From Cryobacterium cryoconiti (GTDB lineage: Bacteria > Actinomycetota > Actinomycetes > Actinomycetales > Microbacteriaceae), in contig NZ_SOHA01000006.1 in assembly GCF_004403065.1 (NCBI RefSeq), forward strand, positions 1 through 64,000: a DNA stretch of 64,000 bases, in the 5' to 3' direction. The notes below the pieces were generated by a model. It was not told the origin of the DNA. It worked only from the letters and a program-made list of their open reading frames with translations, and ran no database searches. Position numbers and translations under genes: made by a program. Positions 48,213-60,490 of the stretch are shown piece after piece; position 1 is the stretch's first letter, and every line of letters starts with the position of its first letter.

Positions 48213-49406
48213 ATGAGCAACGAGGCTGTCATTGTCGATGTCGTACGCACTGCGTCAGGTCGAGGCAAGCCGGGCGGCGCCCTCTCGGGCGTGCACCCCG
48301 CGGACCTGCTGGCCGGGGTGCTGAGCGAGCTGGTCACGCGCAACGGGCTCGATCCCGCGCTCGTCGACGACGTGATCGGCGGCTGCGTGAGCCAGGTCGG
48401 GGAGCAGTCCTACAACGTGACCCGCACCGCCCTGCTCAGCGCGGGCTTCCCGGACACGGTGCCGGGTGCCACCATCGACCGGCAGTGCGGCTCCAGCCAG
48501 CAGGCCGCCACGTTCGCCGCGCAGGGCGTGATGGCCGGCAGCTACGACGTGGTCATCGCCTGCGGCGTCGAGTCGATGAGCCGCGTGCCGCTCGGCAGCT
48601 CCCTCACAACAGCAGCCGGGCACGACCCGCACGGACTCCGGATGCGCGATCGCTACCCCGACGGCCTCGTCAACCAGGGCGTCGCCGCCGAGCTGATGAA
48701 CCAGAAGTGGAAGCTGGGCCGCGGCGAGCTGGATGCCTTCGCCGCCCGCTCGCACCGCCTCGCCGCGGCCGCCGCCGAGCGCGGCGACTTCGACGGCGAA
48801 CTCCGGCCGACGACCCTGCCCGACGGCCGGGTCGTCACCGAAGACGAGACCATCCGTCCCGGCACCACCCTCGCCTCCCTGGCCACCCTGCCGCCGGCGT
48901 TCCGCACCGACGCCCTCGCCGCCCGGTTCCCGAAGCTCGACTGGCACGTGACCGCCGGCAACTCCTCGCCCCTCACCGACGGGGCCTCCGCGGCCCTGAT
49001 CATGAGCGCGAAACGGGCCGCGGAGCTCGGCCTCAACCCGCGGGCGCGGTTCCACAGTTTCGCGGTCACCGGAAGCGACCCGCGGCTGATGCTGACCGGC
49101 GTGATCCCGGCGACCCGGCGCATCCTGGAACGCTCCGGGCTCAGCATCGACGACCTCGACGCCTACGAGGTCAACGAGGCCTTCGCCACCGTGCCGCTCG
49201 TCTGGCTGCGCGAACTCGGCGCCGACCCCGCCCTGCTCAACCCGCGCGGCGGGGCGATCGCGCTGGGCCATGCGCTCGGATCCTCGGGCACGCGGCTGCT
49301 CGGCACCCTGCTCAACCACCTCGAACTGACCGGCGGCCGCTGGGGGTTGCAGACCATGTGCGAGGGCGGCGGCATGGCCAACGCCACCATCATCGAGCGG
49401 CTCTGA
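48213..49406 (+). CDS. Thiolase (acetyl-CoA C-acyltransferase)
   Basis: A 397-aa thiolase. The nucleophilic Cys is in [10 protein letters not shown], the His in [16 protein letters not shown], and the second Cys in CEGGGMANA, completing the Cys-His-Cys triad. Residue context (NEAFA) is typical. It ends 1 nt before the SDR start, so the two act as a unit, probably in fatty-acid beta-oxidation or a related acyl-CoA route. Confidence 0.93.
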   Translation: MSNEAVIVDVVRTASGRGKPGGALSGVHPADLLAGVLSELVTRNGLDPALVDDVIGGCVSQVGEQSYNVTRTALLSAGFPDTVPGATIDRQCGSSQQAATFAAQGVMAGSYDVVIACGVESMSRVPLGSSLTTAAGHDPHGLRMRDRYPDGLVNQGVAAELMNQKWKLGRGELDAFAARSHRLAAAAAERGDFDGELRPTTLPDGRVVTEDETIRPGTTLASLATLPPAFRTDALAARFPKLDWHVTAGNSSPLTDGASAALIMSAKRAAELGLNPRARFHSFAVTGSDPRLMLTGVIPATRRILERSGLSIDDLDAYEVNEAFATVPLVWLRELGADPALLNPRGGAIALGHALGSSGTRLLGTLLNHLELTGGRWGLQTMCEGGGMANATIIERL

Positions 49407-49407
49407 G

Positions 49408-50265
<858 letters not shown>

Positions 50266-50315
50266 TCGGCGCCGAGCCTGTACATCCCCTACGAGCCGTG
50301 CTGTCACTCCTGATA

Positions 50316-50334
50316 TTAGGATAGGCTTACCAAA
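50316..50334 (+). promoter_or_regulatory. DtxR/IdeR-type iron box before the iron ABC operon
   Basis: TTAGGATAGGCTTACCAAA is close to the 19-nt DtxR/IdeR consensus TTAGGTTAGSCTAACCTAA (15 of 19 by eye). It overlaps TAGGCT, a likely -10, so iron-bound repressor would block transcription. ATG 50378 lies 44 nt downstream. Confidence 0.8.
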
Positions 50335-50377
50335 GTAACACGGGCCCCGCCCGCCGACAGTAGGGACACGCAACACG

Positions 50378-51427
50378 ATGATTTCAACACGCCGCCTTGC
50401 ACTGCTTGCCGCGATCGGAACGGTGACCCTGCTCGGGGTGACCGGGTGCAGCGCCCCCGAGGAATCCGCCCCCGCCGCCACCGGCGCAGCCACCCCATCG
50501 GGCTCGATCACCGTGTACAACGCTCAGCACGAGGAGCTCACCCAGGCCTGGGCCGACGAGTTCACCGCGGAAACGGGTGTCACCGTCACGCTCCGCAACG
50601 GCAGCGACTCCGAACTGGGCAACCAGCTCGTGCAGGAAGGCGCCGCCTCCAAGGCCGACGTGTTCCTCACCGAGAACTCGCCCGCGATGAGTCTGGTCGA
50701 CGGCGCCGGCCTGTTCGCCCCCGTCGATGACGCCACGCTCGAGCAGGTGCCCGAGGAATACCGTCCGTCCACCGGAATGTGGACCGGCATCGCCGCCCGC
50801 TCCACCGTGTTCGCCTACAACCCGAGCCTGCTCAGCGAGAGCGAACTGCCGGCCTCACTGCTCGACCTCGCCGACCCGGCCTGGGCGGGCCGCTGGGCCG
50901 CGTCGCCCTCCGGCGCCGACTTCCAGGCCATCGTCAGCGCGCTCCTCGAACTCGAGGGCGAAGACGCCACGCGCGACTGGCTCGCCGCCATGAAGCAGAA
51001 CGCGGTCGTCTACAAGGGCAACAGCACCGTGATGAAGGCCATCAACGCGGGCGAGATCCCCGCCGGCGTGATCTACCACTACTACTGGTTCGGCGACCAG
51101 GCCGGCACCGGCGAGAACAGCTCCAGCACCGAGATGCACTACTTCAAGAACCAGGACCCCGGCGCCTTCGTCAGCGTCTCCGGCGGCGGAGTGCTCGAAA
51201 CCAGTGCCAACCCGGTCGCCGCGCAGGCGTTCCTCGCCTACATCACCGGCAAGGGCGGCCAGGAAATCCTGAAAACCGGCTCCTCCTTCGAATACCCCGT
51301 CTCCGACGCGGTCGACGCGAACGACGCGCTCGTGCCGCTGGGTGAACTCGATGCCCCCGTCATCGACCCGTCCAAACTCAACAGCACCACGGTCACCGAT
51401 CTGATGACCGAGGCCGGTTTCCTCTAG
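50378..51427 (+). CDS. Iron(III) ABC transporter substrate-binding lipoprotein
   Basis: A 349-aa lipoprotein of the FbpA/FutA type. The signal ends with lipobox VTGC, then [21 protein letters not shown]. Tyr residues in [11 protein letters not shown] match the usual iron ligands. Paired with a permease and ATPase downstream (10-nt gap, then 4-nt overlap). The iron box directly upstream supports iron over thiamine or phosphate as substrate. Confidence 0.88.
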   Translation: MISTRRLALLAAIGTVTLLGVTGCSAPEESAPAATGAATPSGSITVYNAQHEELTQAWADEFTAETGVTVTLRNGSDSELGNQLVQEGAASKADVFLTENSPAMSLVDGAGLFAPVDDATLEQVPEEYRPSTGMWTGIAARSTVFAYNPSLLSESELPASLLDLADPAWAGRWAASPSGADFQAIVSALLELEGEDATRDWLAAMKQNAVVYKGNSTVMKAINAGEIPAGVIYHYYWFGDQAGTGENSSSTEMHYFKNQDPGAFVSVSGGGVLETSANPVAAQAFLAYITGKGGQEILKTGSSFEYPVSDAVDANDALVPLGELDAPVIDPSKLNSTTVTDLMTEAGFL

Positions 51428-51437
51428 GCTGCAACTG

Positions 51438-53077
51438 GTGATACCTGCAGCCCCCTCGACCGCGACTCCGGCGCCCGACGAGTCGGGCGCCGTTCGCGGA
51501 GCCGTCGCCGAAACCGGCGCCACGGGTTCTGCGGAGCGCACGGATGCCGCGGTCCGGGTCGGCAAACGGCCCTCACCATTCATCGTGGCGGCGGCCATCA
51601 CCGTGTCGCTGCTCGGGCTGCTTCCGCTCGGCTACGTCATCGTCACCGGTTTCCTGACCGGCTGGCCGGCCCTGTCCGCCCTCGTGTTCCGGCCGCGGGT
51701 CGGCGAGCTGCTGGTGAACACGATCGGGCTGGTCGTGATCACCGTGCCGTTGACGGCGGCGATCGGGGTGGCCGCCGCCTGGCTGGTCGGTCGCACATCC
51801 CTGCCCGGGCGCCGGGTGTTCGCCGTGCTGCTGGCCACGCCGCTCGCGGTGCCGGCCTTCGTCAACAGCTATGGCTGGGTGAGCGCCGTGCCGTCGCTGA
51901 ACGGTCTCTGGTCGGGGGTGCTGATCGCCACCCTGTCGTATTTCCCACTGGTCTACCTGCCCTGCGCGGCCGCGCTGCGACGCCTCGACACCACCGTCGA
52001 AGAGGCAGCCGAGTCTCTCGGCAGCGGCGCCTGGGGCGTCTTCTTCCGCGTGATCCTGCCGCAGCTGCGGTTGCCGATCCTCGGCGGCGCCCTGCTCGTG
52101 GGACTGCACCTGCTCTCCGAATACGGCGCGTTCGCGATGATCCGGTTCGACACCTTCACCACCGCCATCGTGGAGCAGTACCGGTCCACGTTCAACGGTC
52201 CCGCGGCCAACGCCCTCGCCGGCGTGCTCGTGCTGCTCTGCCTGTTCCTGCTGATCGGGGAGTCCGGCGCCCGCGGTCGCGCCCGCTACGCCCGTGTCGG
52301 CTCGGGCGTGGCCCGGAACGCCCCCCGACGCTCCCTCGGCGCCTTCACGCCGGTCGGCTACCTGTTCCTCGGCGGGCTGTTCGCACTGGCGATCGGGGTG
52401 CCGTTCTGGAGTGTCATCCGCTGGCTCGCGCAGGGCGGCGCGGCCGTATGGGCCGATCCCGTACTGGCCCAGGCCCTGCTGCAGACGGTCGGCTACGGCC
52501 TCGCCGGAGCCGCGGCCACCTGCCTGCTCGCGTTCCCGATCGCGTTCCTCGCGGTGCGCTATCCGAGCCGGCTGTCCCGCGGCCTCGAATCGGTCAACTA
52601 CCTCACCAGCTCCCTGCCGGGCATCGTCACCGCCCTCGCGTTGGTCACCATCAGCATCCGTTTCGTGCAGCCGCTGTACCAGACCACCGTGCTGGTGATC
52701 GTGACCTACCTGCTGATGTTCCTGCCGCGTGCGCTGGTGAACCTCCGGGCCGGGCTGGCGCAGGTGCCGGTCGGGCTGGAAGAGGCCGCGCGATCGCTCG
52801 GCAAACATCCGTTCGCCGCCTTCCTGCACGTGACGACCCGCTTCTTCGCGCCGTCCGCCCTGGCCGCGGGGGCGCTCGTCTTCCTCGGCATCGTGACCGA
52901 GCTGACCGCCACGCTCCTGCTGGCCCCGAGCGGCACCCGAACGCTCGCGATCCAGTTCTGGTCGAAGGTGAATGACATCGACTACGTGGGCGCAGCCCCG
53001 TACGCCCTGCTGATGATCGTGTTGAGCCTGCCGGTCACCTACCTGTTGTTCGCCCGCTCCCGGCTGACGAGCATGCA

Positions 53078-53081
<4 letters not shown>
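51438..53081 (+). CDS. Iron(III) ABC transporter permease
   Basis: A 547-aa fused permease with two six-helix halves. Each half carries an EAA-type loop ([25 protein letters not shown] and [21 protein letters not shown]), both interacting with the ATPase. GTG 51438 starts 10 nt after the binding protein stop. Its N-terminal ~35 residues are low-complexity Ala/Thr/Pro. Confidence 0.9.
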
Positions 53082-54262
<1,181 letters not shown>

Positions 54263-54267
54263 TACGC

Positions 54268-56625
54268 CTACTCGCGCATCAGCATGGCCTGGGCCTCGCG
54301 CTCGAGATCGAGGTAGGGCTCACCGCTGACATCCACCGCCACCCGGTGGATCGTGCCGCCGGTGAAGGCCCACGGTGAGGTGCCCGGGTAGTCGCCGGTG
54401 ACGGCCTCTCCGCTGTCGCGGCCGGCGCAGAGTCCCTCGCCCGCAATCGCGAACCCGCCGGGCTGGGTCTTGATCCGGCCCTCGCCCACCAACCTGTCGC
54501 CGTAGTAGAGCGAGAGGATGCCCGTGGACACGTGCGGCGGATCCTCGCCGTCCTTCACGAACGCGGCCGAGATGATCAGCTTCTCGCCGATGGGGAGGTC
54601 CTCGGTGGCGTCGATCTTCTGCTCGAACAGCCCCACGAAGTTGTTGACGTAGTGCAGCCGGTTGTCCTTCACGTAGAGGGAGTGGCCACCGAAGCGCGAT
54701 CCGTGGGCGAAGAGCACTCCCTGGGCGCCCGGAGCCGGGAGGTCCACCAGTGCGCCGATCGAGAACGACCGGTTACGGAGGTTCACGGCCTGCGACTCGG
54801 GAACCTCGGAGGTGTTCGGGTAGTAGACGTACCGGTTGCGGGGCCCCGCCATCCTCGGCCGGGGTGTTTGCATGATTTCCAGGGCTGACCGGTCGTCGAG
54901 CGGGAACGCCTGGTTCGCGCCGGCCTCGGCGAACCAGAGGTTCACCAGTTCGCGCAGCCGGTCCGGCTGCTCGGCGGCGAGGTTGTGGAGTTCGGCCCGG
55001 TCCACGTCGGTGTGGTAGAGCTCCCACTCGTCCGTGTTGAACCGGCCCCACCCGCTGAGGGTCGGATGCGTCGTCACGGCCTTCCACCCCTCATGCCAGA
55101 TCGCCCGGGAGCCGAGCATGGAATAGAACTGGGTGTGCCGCGTGCCCGTGGCGTCGCGGTCATCGAGGCTGTAGCGCATGCTCACCCCGTCGAACCGGCT
55201 CTGCACGTGGCCCTTGATGCGCTCCGGCGGCACGACGCCGAGCACGTCGAGGATCGTCGGCACGATGTCGACGGCGTGGTGGTACTGGTCGCGCAGCTCT
55301 CCGCGCGCCCCCGAGCCGGCCGGCCAGGAGATGATGCAGGGGTCGCACGTTCCGCCGTTGTATTCGTAGCGCTTCCACATCTTGAAGGGGGTGTTGAACG
55401 CCATCGCCCAGCCGTTCGGGTAGTGGTTGTAGGTGTGCGGGCCACCCAGTTCATCCAGCATGGGCAGGTTGTCGGCCACCTCGTCGGGGAGTCCGTTCAT
55501 GAACTTCATCTCGTTGACGCTCCCGTTGGGCCCGCCTTCGCCGCTGGCGCCGTTGTCGCTCACGACAACGATCAAAGTGTTCTCCCGCTCCCCGATCTCC
55601 TCGAGGTAATCGAGCAGGCGACCGATCTGGTGATCGGCGTGGGAGAGGAACCCCGCGTAGACCTCGGCCATCCGGCTGAACAGGCGCTTCTCGTCGCCCG
55701 ACAGGGAGGCCCAGGGGCGGGTCTCGTCCATCATCGGGAACGGCTGCCCGTCCGGACCCGACCGCGTCTCGTAGCTGCCGATCGGATTGAGCTGTGGCAG
55801 CGCCGTGTCGGGCGGCACGATGCCGAGCTCCTTCTGGCGCGCGAGGATGCGCTCTCGCAGAACCTCGTAGCCGTCGTCGAACTTGCCCGCGTACCGGTCG
55901 GACCACTCCTTGGGTGCGTGGTGCGGTGCATGCGCGGCACCCGGCGCGTAATACAGGAAGAAGGGCTTCTCGGGCGCGAGCACCTTGGAGTCCTTGATGA
56001 ACTCGATGGCCTTGTCGGTGATGTCCACCGAGAAGTGGTAGCCCTCCTCAGGCGATGTCGGCTGGTCGACCGGGTGATTGTCGTGCATGAGGTCCGGATA
56101 GTACTGGTTGGTTTCGGCGCCGAGGAACCCGTAGGAGCGTTCGAAACCGCGACCGCTGGGCCAGTTGCGCCGGGTTGCCGCGACGTTCATCTCGTCGGTG
56201 GGGCACAGATGCCACTTGCCCACCAGGTAGGTGTTCCAGCCCAGCTCGCCGAGGATCTCCGAGAGCATTCCGTTCTCCGGCGGAACCGTGCCGCTCGCAT
56301 TGGGGAAGCCCACGGCGGCCTCGGTGATACACGCCATGCTGTTGCGGGTGTGGTTACGCCCCGTCAGCAGGCAGGACCGGGTCGGCGAGCACAGGGCTGT
56401 CGTGTGCCACTGCGTGTAGCGCACGCCGTCGTCGGAGATCCGGTCGATGTTCGGCGTCTCGATCGGTCCGCCGTAGCTCGACAGGGCCGAGAAGCCCACG
56501 TCATCGAGCACGACATAGACGACGTTCGGCGCCCCGGCCGGAGTCCGGGGTGGTTCGAACGGGGTCCAGTCCGGCTGCGAGTCCCGAATATCGATGTTGA
56601 TGGTGCCCGTGAACGGTTGTGGCAT
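54268..56625 (-). CDS. Arylsulfatase (type I, Cys-type)
   Basis: A 785-aa sulfatase. The signature Cys79 is in CSPTRS, which a formylglycine-generating enzyme converts to the catalytic aldehyde. Metal residues are DD41-42 and the later VVVSDNGAS. No signal peptide is obvious, so it may be cytoplasmic or use another export route. ATG 56625 has AAAGGGAAGG upstream. It lies 28 nt after the FGE gene in the same operon, which supplies the maturation factor. Substrate sulfate ester is unknown. Confidence 0.92.
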   Translation of the reverse strand: MPQPFTGTINIDIRDSQPDWTPFEPPRTPAGAPNVVYVVLDDVGFSALSSYGGPIETPNIDRISDDGVRYTQWHTTALCSPTRSCLLTGRNHTRNSMACITEAAVGFPNASGTVPPENGMLSEILGELGWNTYLVGKWHLCPTDEMNVAATRRNWPSGRGFERSYGFLGAETNQYYPDLMHDNHPVDQPTSPEEGYHFSVDITDKAIEFIKDSKVLAPEKPFFLYYAPGAAHAPHHAPKEWSDRYAGKFDDGYEVLRERILARQKELGIVPPDTALPQLNPIGSYETRSGPDGQPFPMMDETRPWASLSGDEKRLFSRMAEVYAGFLSHADHQIGRLLDYLEEIGERENTLIVVVSDNGASGEGGPNGSVNEMKFMNGLPDEVADNLPMLDELGGPHTYNHYPNGWAMAFNTPFKMWKRYEYNGGTCDPCIISWPAGSGARGELRDQYHHAVDIVPTILDVLGVVPPERIKGHVQSRFDGVSMRYSLDDRDATGTRHTQFYSMLGSRAIWHEGWKAVTTHPTLSGWGRFNTDEWELYHTDVDRAELHNLAAEQPDRLRELVNLWFAEAGANQAFPLDDRSALEIMQTPRPRMAGPRNRYVYYPNTSEVPESQAVNLRNRSFSIGALVDLPAPGAQGVLFAHGSRFGGHSLYVKDNRLHYVNNFVGLFEQKIDATEDLPIGEKLIISAAFVKDGEDPPHVSTGILSLYYGDRLVGEGRIKTQPGGFAIAGEGLCAGRDSGEAVTGDYPGTSPWAFTGGTIHRVAVDVSGEPYLDLEREAQAMLMRE

Positions 56626-56653
56626 GGCCTTCCCTTTCGTTTGTCGGGCTTCG

Positions 56654-57682
56654 TCAGGTCAGGGCGACCGTGCGGAAGCCGATGTTCGCCGCCGAGGAGT
56701 CGGGCGTGTTCGAAGCGCGCGCCGAGTTGCGGTAGCGGTTGCAGTACGAGTCGTGGCACAGGTACGAGCCGCCGCGCATCGACTTCTGGTCGCCGGCGGC
56801 CGGCCCTGGCGGGTTCCGCCCGGGGGAGTGCGTGTAGTAGCCCTCGCTCCACCAATCGGAGCACCACTCCCACACATTGCCCACGCTCTGCCAGACGCCG
56901 TACGCGTTCGGTTCGAAGGTCTCGACCGGCGACGTGGTCAGCCAGCCGTCCTCCCGGGTGTTGACCGTGGGGAAGACCCCCTGCCAGATATTGCAGCGGT
57001 GCCGGTCACCCCACTCGTCGCCCCAGGGGTAGACGCGCCCGGTCAGCCCGCCCCGCGCCGCACACTCCCACTCGGCCTCGGTGGGAAGCCTCCGGCCCGC
57101 CCACGCACAGTAGGCCTGCGCGTCGTTCCAGCTGACCTGCACCACCGGATGGTCGTCCAGGCCGACCAGGGACGACCGCGGGCCGCCGGGGTGCGCCCAA
57201 TCCGCGCCGCGCACGCCCAGCCACCAGGGAATCCGCGGCGGCTGCCCGAGCACGTCCTCGAGGTCGGCTTCGAGTGCGAGATGGAACACGGCGGAGTAGC
57301 CGAAGGTCTCCGACTCGGTGCGATACCCGGTGGCGGCGACAAACCGGGCGAACGCGGCGTTGGTGACGCTGGTCGCATCCAGTCGGAAGGCATCCACCCA
57401 CACCGGATGCGCCGGGGTCTCCCCGTCGCCGCGGTTGCCTGGCCCGGTGGAGTCTCCCATCAGGAACGTCTGCCCGGGAATGGACACCTGCCCGACCGGG
57501 TGCCGACCGTTCGCGGGAGCTGCCGAGGGCATCGGCCCGGGATGCGGTGACGGATGCGCCGACGCGGGCGGCCCGGAACCGGGAGCGGCATCCGCCCGGC
57601 CCGGAGCGCAACACCGGCCGGGCGGCGCCGCTGGGGCCGCCCGGCCGGGTTCGACCGTGTTGCTGGGGGTGCCGTCGGCCAT
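56654..57682 (-). CDS. Formylglycine-generating enzyme (sulfatase-modifying factor)
   Basis: A 342-aa FGE that oxidises the sulfatase Cys to formylglycine. The redox-active Cys pair is C309/C314 in GGSYLCHDSYCNRYR, spaced like the Streptomyces C272/C277 pair. EWECAARGG and GNVWEWCSDWW are also conserved. The N-terminal 60 residues are Pro/Ala-rich and include CAPGR (C25-R29), which matches the CxPxR recognition motif. Start uncertain: ATG 57682 (4 nt after the DUF1269 stop) or ATG 57532. Confidence 0.9.
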   Translation of the reverse strand: MADGTPSNTVEPGRAAPAAPPGRCCAPGRADAAPGSGPPASAHPSPHPGPMPSAAPANGRHPVGQVSIPGQTFLMGDSTGPGNRGDGETPAHPVWVDAFRLDATSVTNAAFARFVAATGYRTESETFGYSAVFHLALEADLEDVLGQPPRIPWWLGVRGADWAHPGGPRSSLVGLDDHPVVQVSWNDAQAYCAWAGRRLPTEAEWECAARGGLTGRVYPWGDEWGDRHRCNIWQGVFPTVNTREDGWLTTSPVETFEPNAYGVWQSVGNVWEWCSDWWSEGYYTHSPGRNPPGPAAGDQKSMRGGSYLCHDSYCNRYRNSARASNTPDSSAANIGFRTVALT

Positions 57683-57685
57683 GGG

Positions 57686-58198
57686 TCAGTGCGTGTCGAG
57701 CTCCGCAGCGGCGGCGTTGAGCTGGGTCTCAAGGTCGGAGGCGTCGACCTCCAGCTTGCGCTCGGTGCGCTTCGCCGCCCGGATGCCGGCCTTGTCCAGT
57801 TCGTCGGCGAGGCGGTTCTTGCCGAGCACGATCAGGGCGGCCTGTCCCTCGTCGAGCAGCTCGCCGAGGTCCTTCACGTCGGAGCGGGACAGCCCGCGGG
57901 TGAAGTGGCCGATGAGGCCGCCCGTCGCACCGCCGATGGCGGCCATGCCGAGGATGGACGGCGGGAAGAGCAGGCCCACCACGGCGCCCGCCGCGACGCC
58001 CGTCCAGCCGCCGTGCTCGCTGCCACCCCGGCTGATCTTGATGTCGCCGTCGGCATCCTTGGTTGCGATCCCGGCATCGTAGGTGCCGATGATCTTGGCG
58101 TCGTGCAGGTCGCGCACGATGGACAGGTCGTCGCGGGCGATGTCGGGATCGTCGTAGACGCCGAGGAAGAGGAAGACCGGCTCTTTTTCTCTGGACAT
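57686..58198 (-). CDS. DUF1269-family membrane protein
   Basis: A 170-aa protein resembling DUF1269 members. It has VFLFLGVYDDPDIARDDLSIV, a Gly-rich hydrophobic middle (GVAAGAVVGLLFPPSILGMAAIGGATGGLIGHF), and an acidic C-terminal helix. ATG 58198 has GGAGGT upstream. It is in an operon with FGE and sulfatase. Function is unknown. Confidence 0.78.
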   Translation of the reverse strand: MSREKEPVFLFLGVYDDPDIARDDLSIVRDLHDAKIIGTYDAGIATKDADGDIKISRGGSEHGGWTGVAAGAVVGLLFPPSILGMAAIGGATGGLIGHFTRGLSRSDVKDLGELLDEGQAALIVLGKNRLADELDKAGIRAAKRTERKLEVDASDLETQLNAAAAELDTH

Positions 58199-58376
58199 GG
58201 TGAGTACCTCCGTCAGTGAGCATGGGGCAGCGGATGTTTCGTGAGCGTTCGCTGGATGGTTTGGATCGGGGCAGCGCCTCGCCGAAGCCGAGGTCGTGGC
58301 CAGCAGATCGATACGGACAGTACTCAGGCTCCCCGGCGCTGTCAACCGTTTCCGGGGTCGCGGGAGACGCCGGGTT

Positions 58377-58604
58377 TCACCGGGATTGGTCCCGGTGAGA
58401 TCCACGCGTCACGAGGTAGGCGAACGCGGTCAGCACGGGCACGAACACCAGGAACAGCACCCAGACCGCCTTCCCCCAGCCCGAGAGCCCCTGGTCGCGG
58501 AAGATGTCGGCCAGCACCATGAACAGCACGGTGAGGTAGGCGATGAACACATAGCTCCAGAAGAAGAGCCAGAGGATGTCCCAGATGTCGGTCGTCGAAT
58601 CCAT
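58377..58604 (-). CDS. Small membrane protein, PLDc_N (cardiolipin synthase N-terminal)-like
   Basis: A 75-aa protein with two hydrophobic helices (DILWLFFWSYVFIAYLTVLFMVL, AVWVLFLVFVPVLTAFAYLV), separated by ADIFRDQGLSGWGKAV, the PLDc_N pattern. ATG 58604 is preferred because GGAGG lies 6 nt upstream; ATG 58610 would have no spacing. No catalytic PLD domain is attached. It is co-directional with the DUF1269-FGE-sulfatase genes, 178 nt before them; this gap shows no other feature. Confidence 0.75.
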   Translation of the reverse strand: MDSTTDIWDILWLFFWSYVFIAYLTVLFMVLADIFRDQGLSGWGKAVWVLFLVFVPVLTAFAYLVTRGSHRDQSR

Positions 58605-58705
58605 TCGCATCCTCCGTTGTGTGGCGGTCGTTGTGTGTCGGGTGTCGTGTGGCGGTCGATGTCGGGCGGATGATAGCGCGGGTGGCCTCCCGGTTGACCG
58701 GCGCC

Positions 58706-60304
58706 TCAGCCCAGCGAGGTGCCGTCGAGGGCGCCGGACGCGGCGGGATCCGGTAGGCGCCTCATTCGGAACGAGTTCAGCAATCCGAGCAGGCCGGCAA
58801 GGATCGGCACCAGGAGCGCCACCTGCAGGGACAGGTTCCGGGCGGCCGTGTTGATGCGGAGGATCTCGTCCTGCACGTCCGGCGGCTCCTCGGCCAGAAG
58901 CGGTTCCAACTGGGCATTGCTGATCACCTGGGCGTCCTCCTCCAGGATCACCGCGATCTCCTGCTGCTGAGCGGCGGGGATCACGGAGCTCTCGCCGGTC
59001 AGGTTGGTGAACGACAGGGAGAGCACGGCCAGCATGATGCCGCCGGACATCGCCAGGCCGAACGACAGCCCGAATGACCCGGCCGCGGAATTCACCCCGG
59101 CGGCCTCGCTGACGCGTTCCTCCTCGATCGGGGACAGCGTGTAGTTGTTCAGCTGGGAGACCAGCAGGCCCAGCCCCGAACCGGCGATCACCAGCGGGAT
59201 CAGGAGCGCCACGCCCAGGTCTGCGCGCGGCACGATCGGAACGATCAGGATCATCCCCGCTGTGGTGAGCAGGAAACCCCAGAGCACGATGGTGGCCGGG
59301 CGCCGCTTCCCGGCCCGCCGCCCGGCGAACAGGGCCACGCCGAACATGCTGAGCGACAACGGGGCGATGGACAGGCCGGCCTGCATGGCGTTGTATTCGA
59401 GCGTCATCTGCAGGAAGATCGGCAGCGCGATCATGGCACCGCCCAGGGTGATCTGCTGCAGCATCTGCTGGGTGATCCCGATGCGGAACTGCGGGAGCGC
59501 GAACAGCCCCGGGTCGAGCAGGGTGAGCGTGCCCGCTTTCTTGCGGCGCACGAGCCAGGTGGCCAGCAGCCCGAGTGCGACCACCCCGATCCCGATGGTC
59601 AACCCGACGAACTCGCCTCCCTCCTGCCAGACCAGGATGCCGAGCACCACACCGCCCATGCCGACGACGGACAGGATCGCGCCGACCACGTCGATCTGCC
59701 GCCGACCGGTGTAGGGCACGTCACGCACGAGGCGGATACCGGTCAGCACGACCGCGATGATGATGAGTTCGAGCAGGAAGCCGACCCGCCAGGACAGAAA
59801 GGTCGTGACGAAACCGCCGAGCAGAGGCCCGAAGGCGGCGGCGATCGCCGCCGCGGCTCCCACCAGGGCGTAGGCCTTCTTGCGGGCGGCCCCCTCGAAG
59901 TTGCCGTGGATCAGGGACTGCATGGCGGGCAGTAGCAGTGACGCGCCGAGACCGCCCACGACCGCCCAGAAGATGATGATCGCGGTCAGGCTCTGAGCGA
60001 GCGTCATCGCCAGAGCGCCGATGGCGTAGGCCACGAGTCCGAGCACGTAGGCCCGCTTGCGTCCGATCAGGTCGCCGACCTTGCTGCTGATCAGGATGAA
60101 CGCGGCGGAGACCAGCGCCTCGAGTGCGATCGCCGACTGCACGCCGCTCACGGTCTTGTCGAGGTCTTCGACCACCGCGGAGATGGACACGTTCATCAGC
60201 GAGGTGTCGACGACGAGCACGAACATGGCCATGGCCAGCAGGATGGCGAGCTTGGGATTGCCCGTTGCGGCTGTGGGAGCGCTGGGCCTGGCTGCCTCGG
60301 TCAT
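58706..60304 (-). CDS. MFS exporter, DHA2 (14-helix) family
   Basis: A 532-aa exporter. FVLVVDTSLMNVSISAVVEDL in helix 1 and SSKVGDLIGRKRAYVLG (motif A) fit DHA2. The C-terminal region has a ~45-residue extracellular loop (EEDAQVISNAQLEPLLAEEPPDVQ) before the last helix. ATG 60304 has TATGTT 7 nt upstream (leaderless); ATG 60316 is an alternative. It diverges from the lipoprotein gene. Substrate unknown. Confidence 0.86.
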   Translation of the reverse strand: MTEAARPSAPTAATGNPKLAILLAMAMFVLVVDTSLMNVSISAVVEDLDKTVSGVQSAIALEALVSAAFILISSKVGDLIGRKRAYVLGLVAYAIGALAMTLAQSLTAIIIFWAVVGGLGASLLLPAMQSLIHGNFEGAARKKAYALVGAAAAIAAAFGPLLGGFVTTFLSWRVGFLLELIIIAVVLTGIRLVRDVPYTGRRQIDVVGAILSVVGMGGVVLGILVWQEGGEFVGLTIGIGVVALGLLATWLVRRKKAGTLTLLDPGLFALPQFRIGITQQMLQQITLGGAMIALPIFLQMTLEYNAMQAGLSIAPLSLSMFGVALFAGRRAGKRRPATIVLWGFLLTTAGMILIVPIVPRADLGVALLIPLVIAGSGLGLLVSQLNNYTLSPIEEERVSEAAGVNSAAGSFGLSFGLAMSGGIMLAVLSLSFTNLTGESSVIPAAQQQEIAVILEEDAQVISNAQLEPLLAEEPPDVQDEILRINTAARNLSLQVALLVPILAGLLGLLNSFRMRRLPDPAASGALDGTSLG

Positions 60305-60490
60305 GCGGGTCAACATAGTCCCGCCCGGCGTGGCGGGGGAGTGCCGATGAGCCGGCCGGCGGCCCCAAGCCCCGAACGGGGCCTGTCACCTGAGCCGTCT
60401 TCCCGGTAACGTTTAGCGGCGGCGCGTCCGCGCAGGAGTGCTGTGCAGCATCCGGATGTTGCAGTTCGTTTCATACCACCAAAGGAATAC

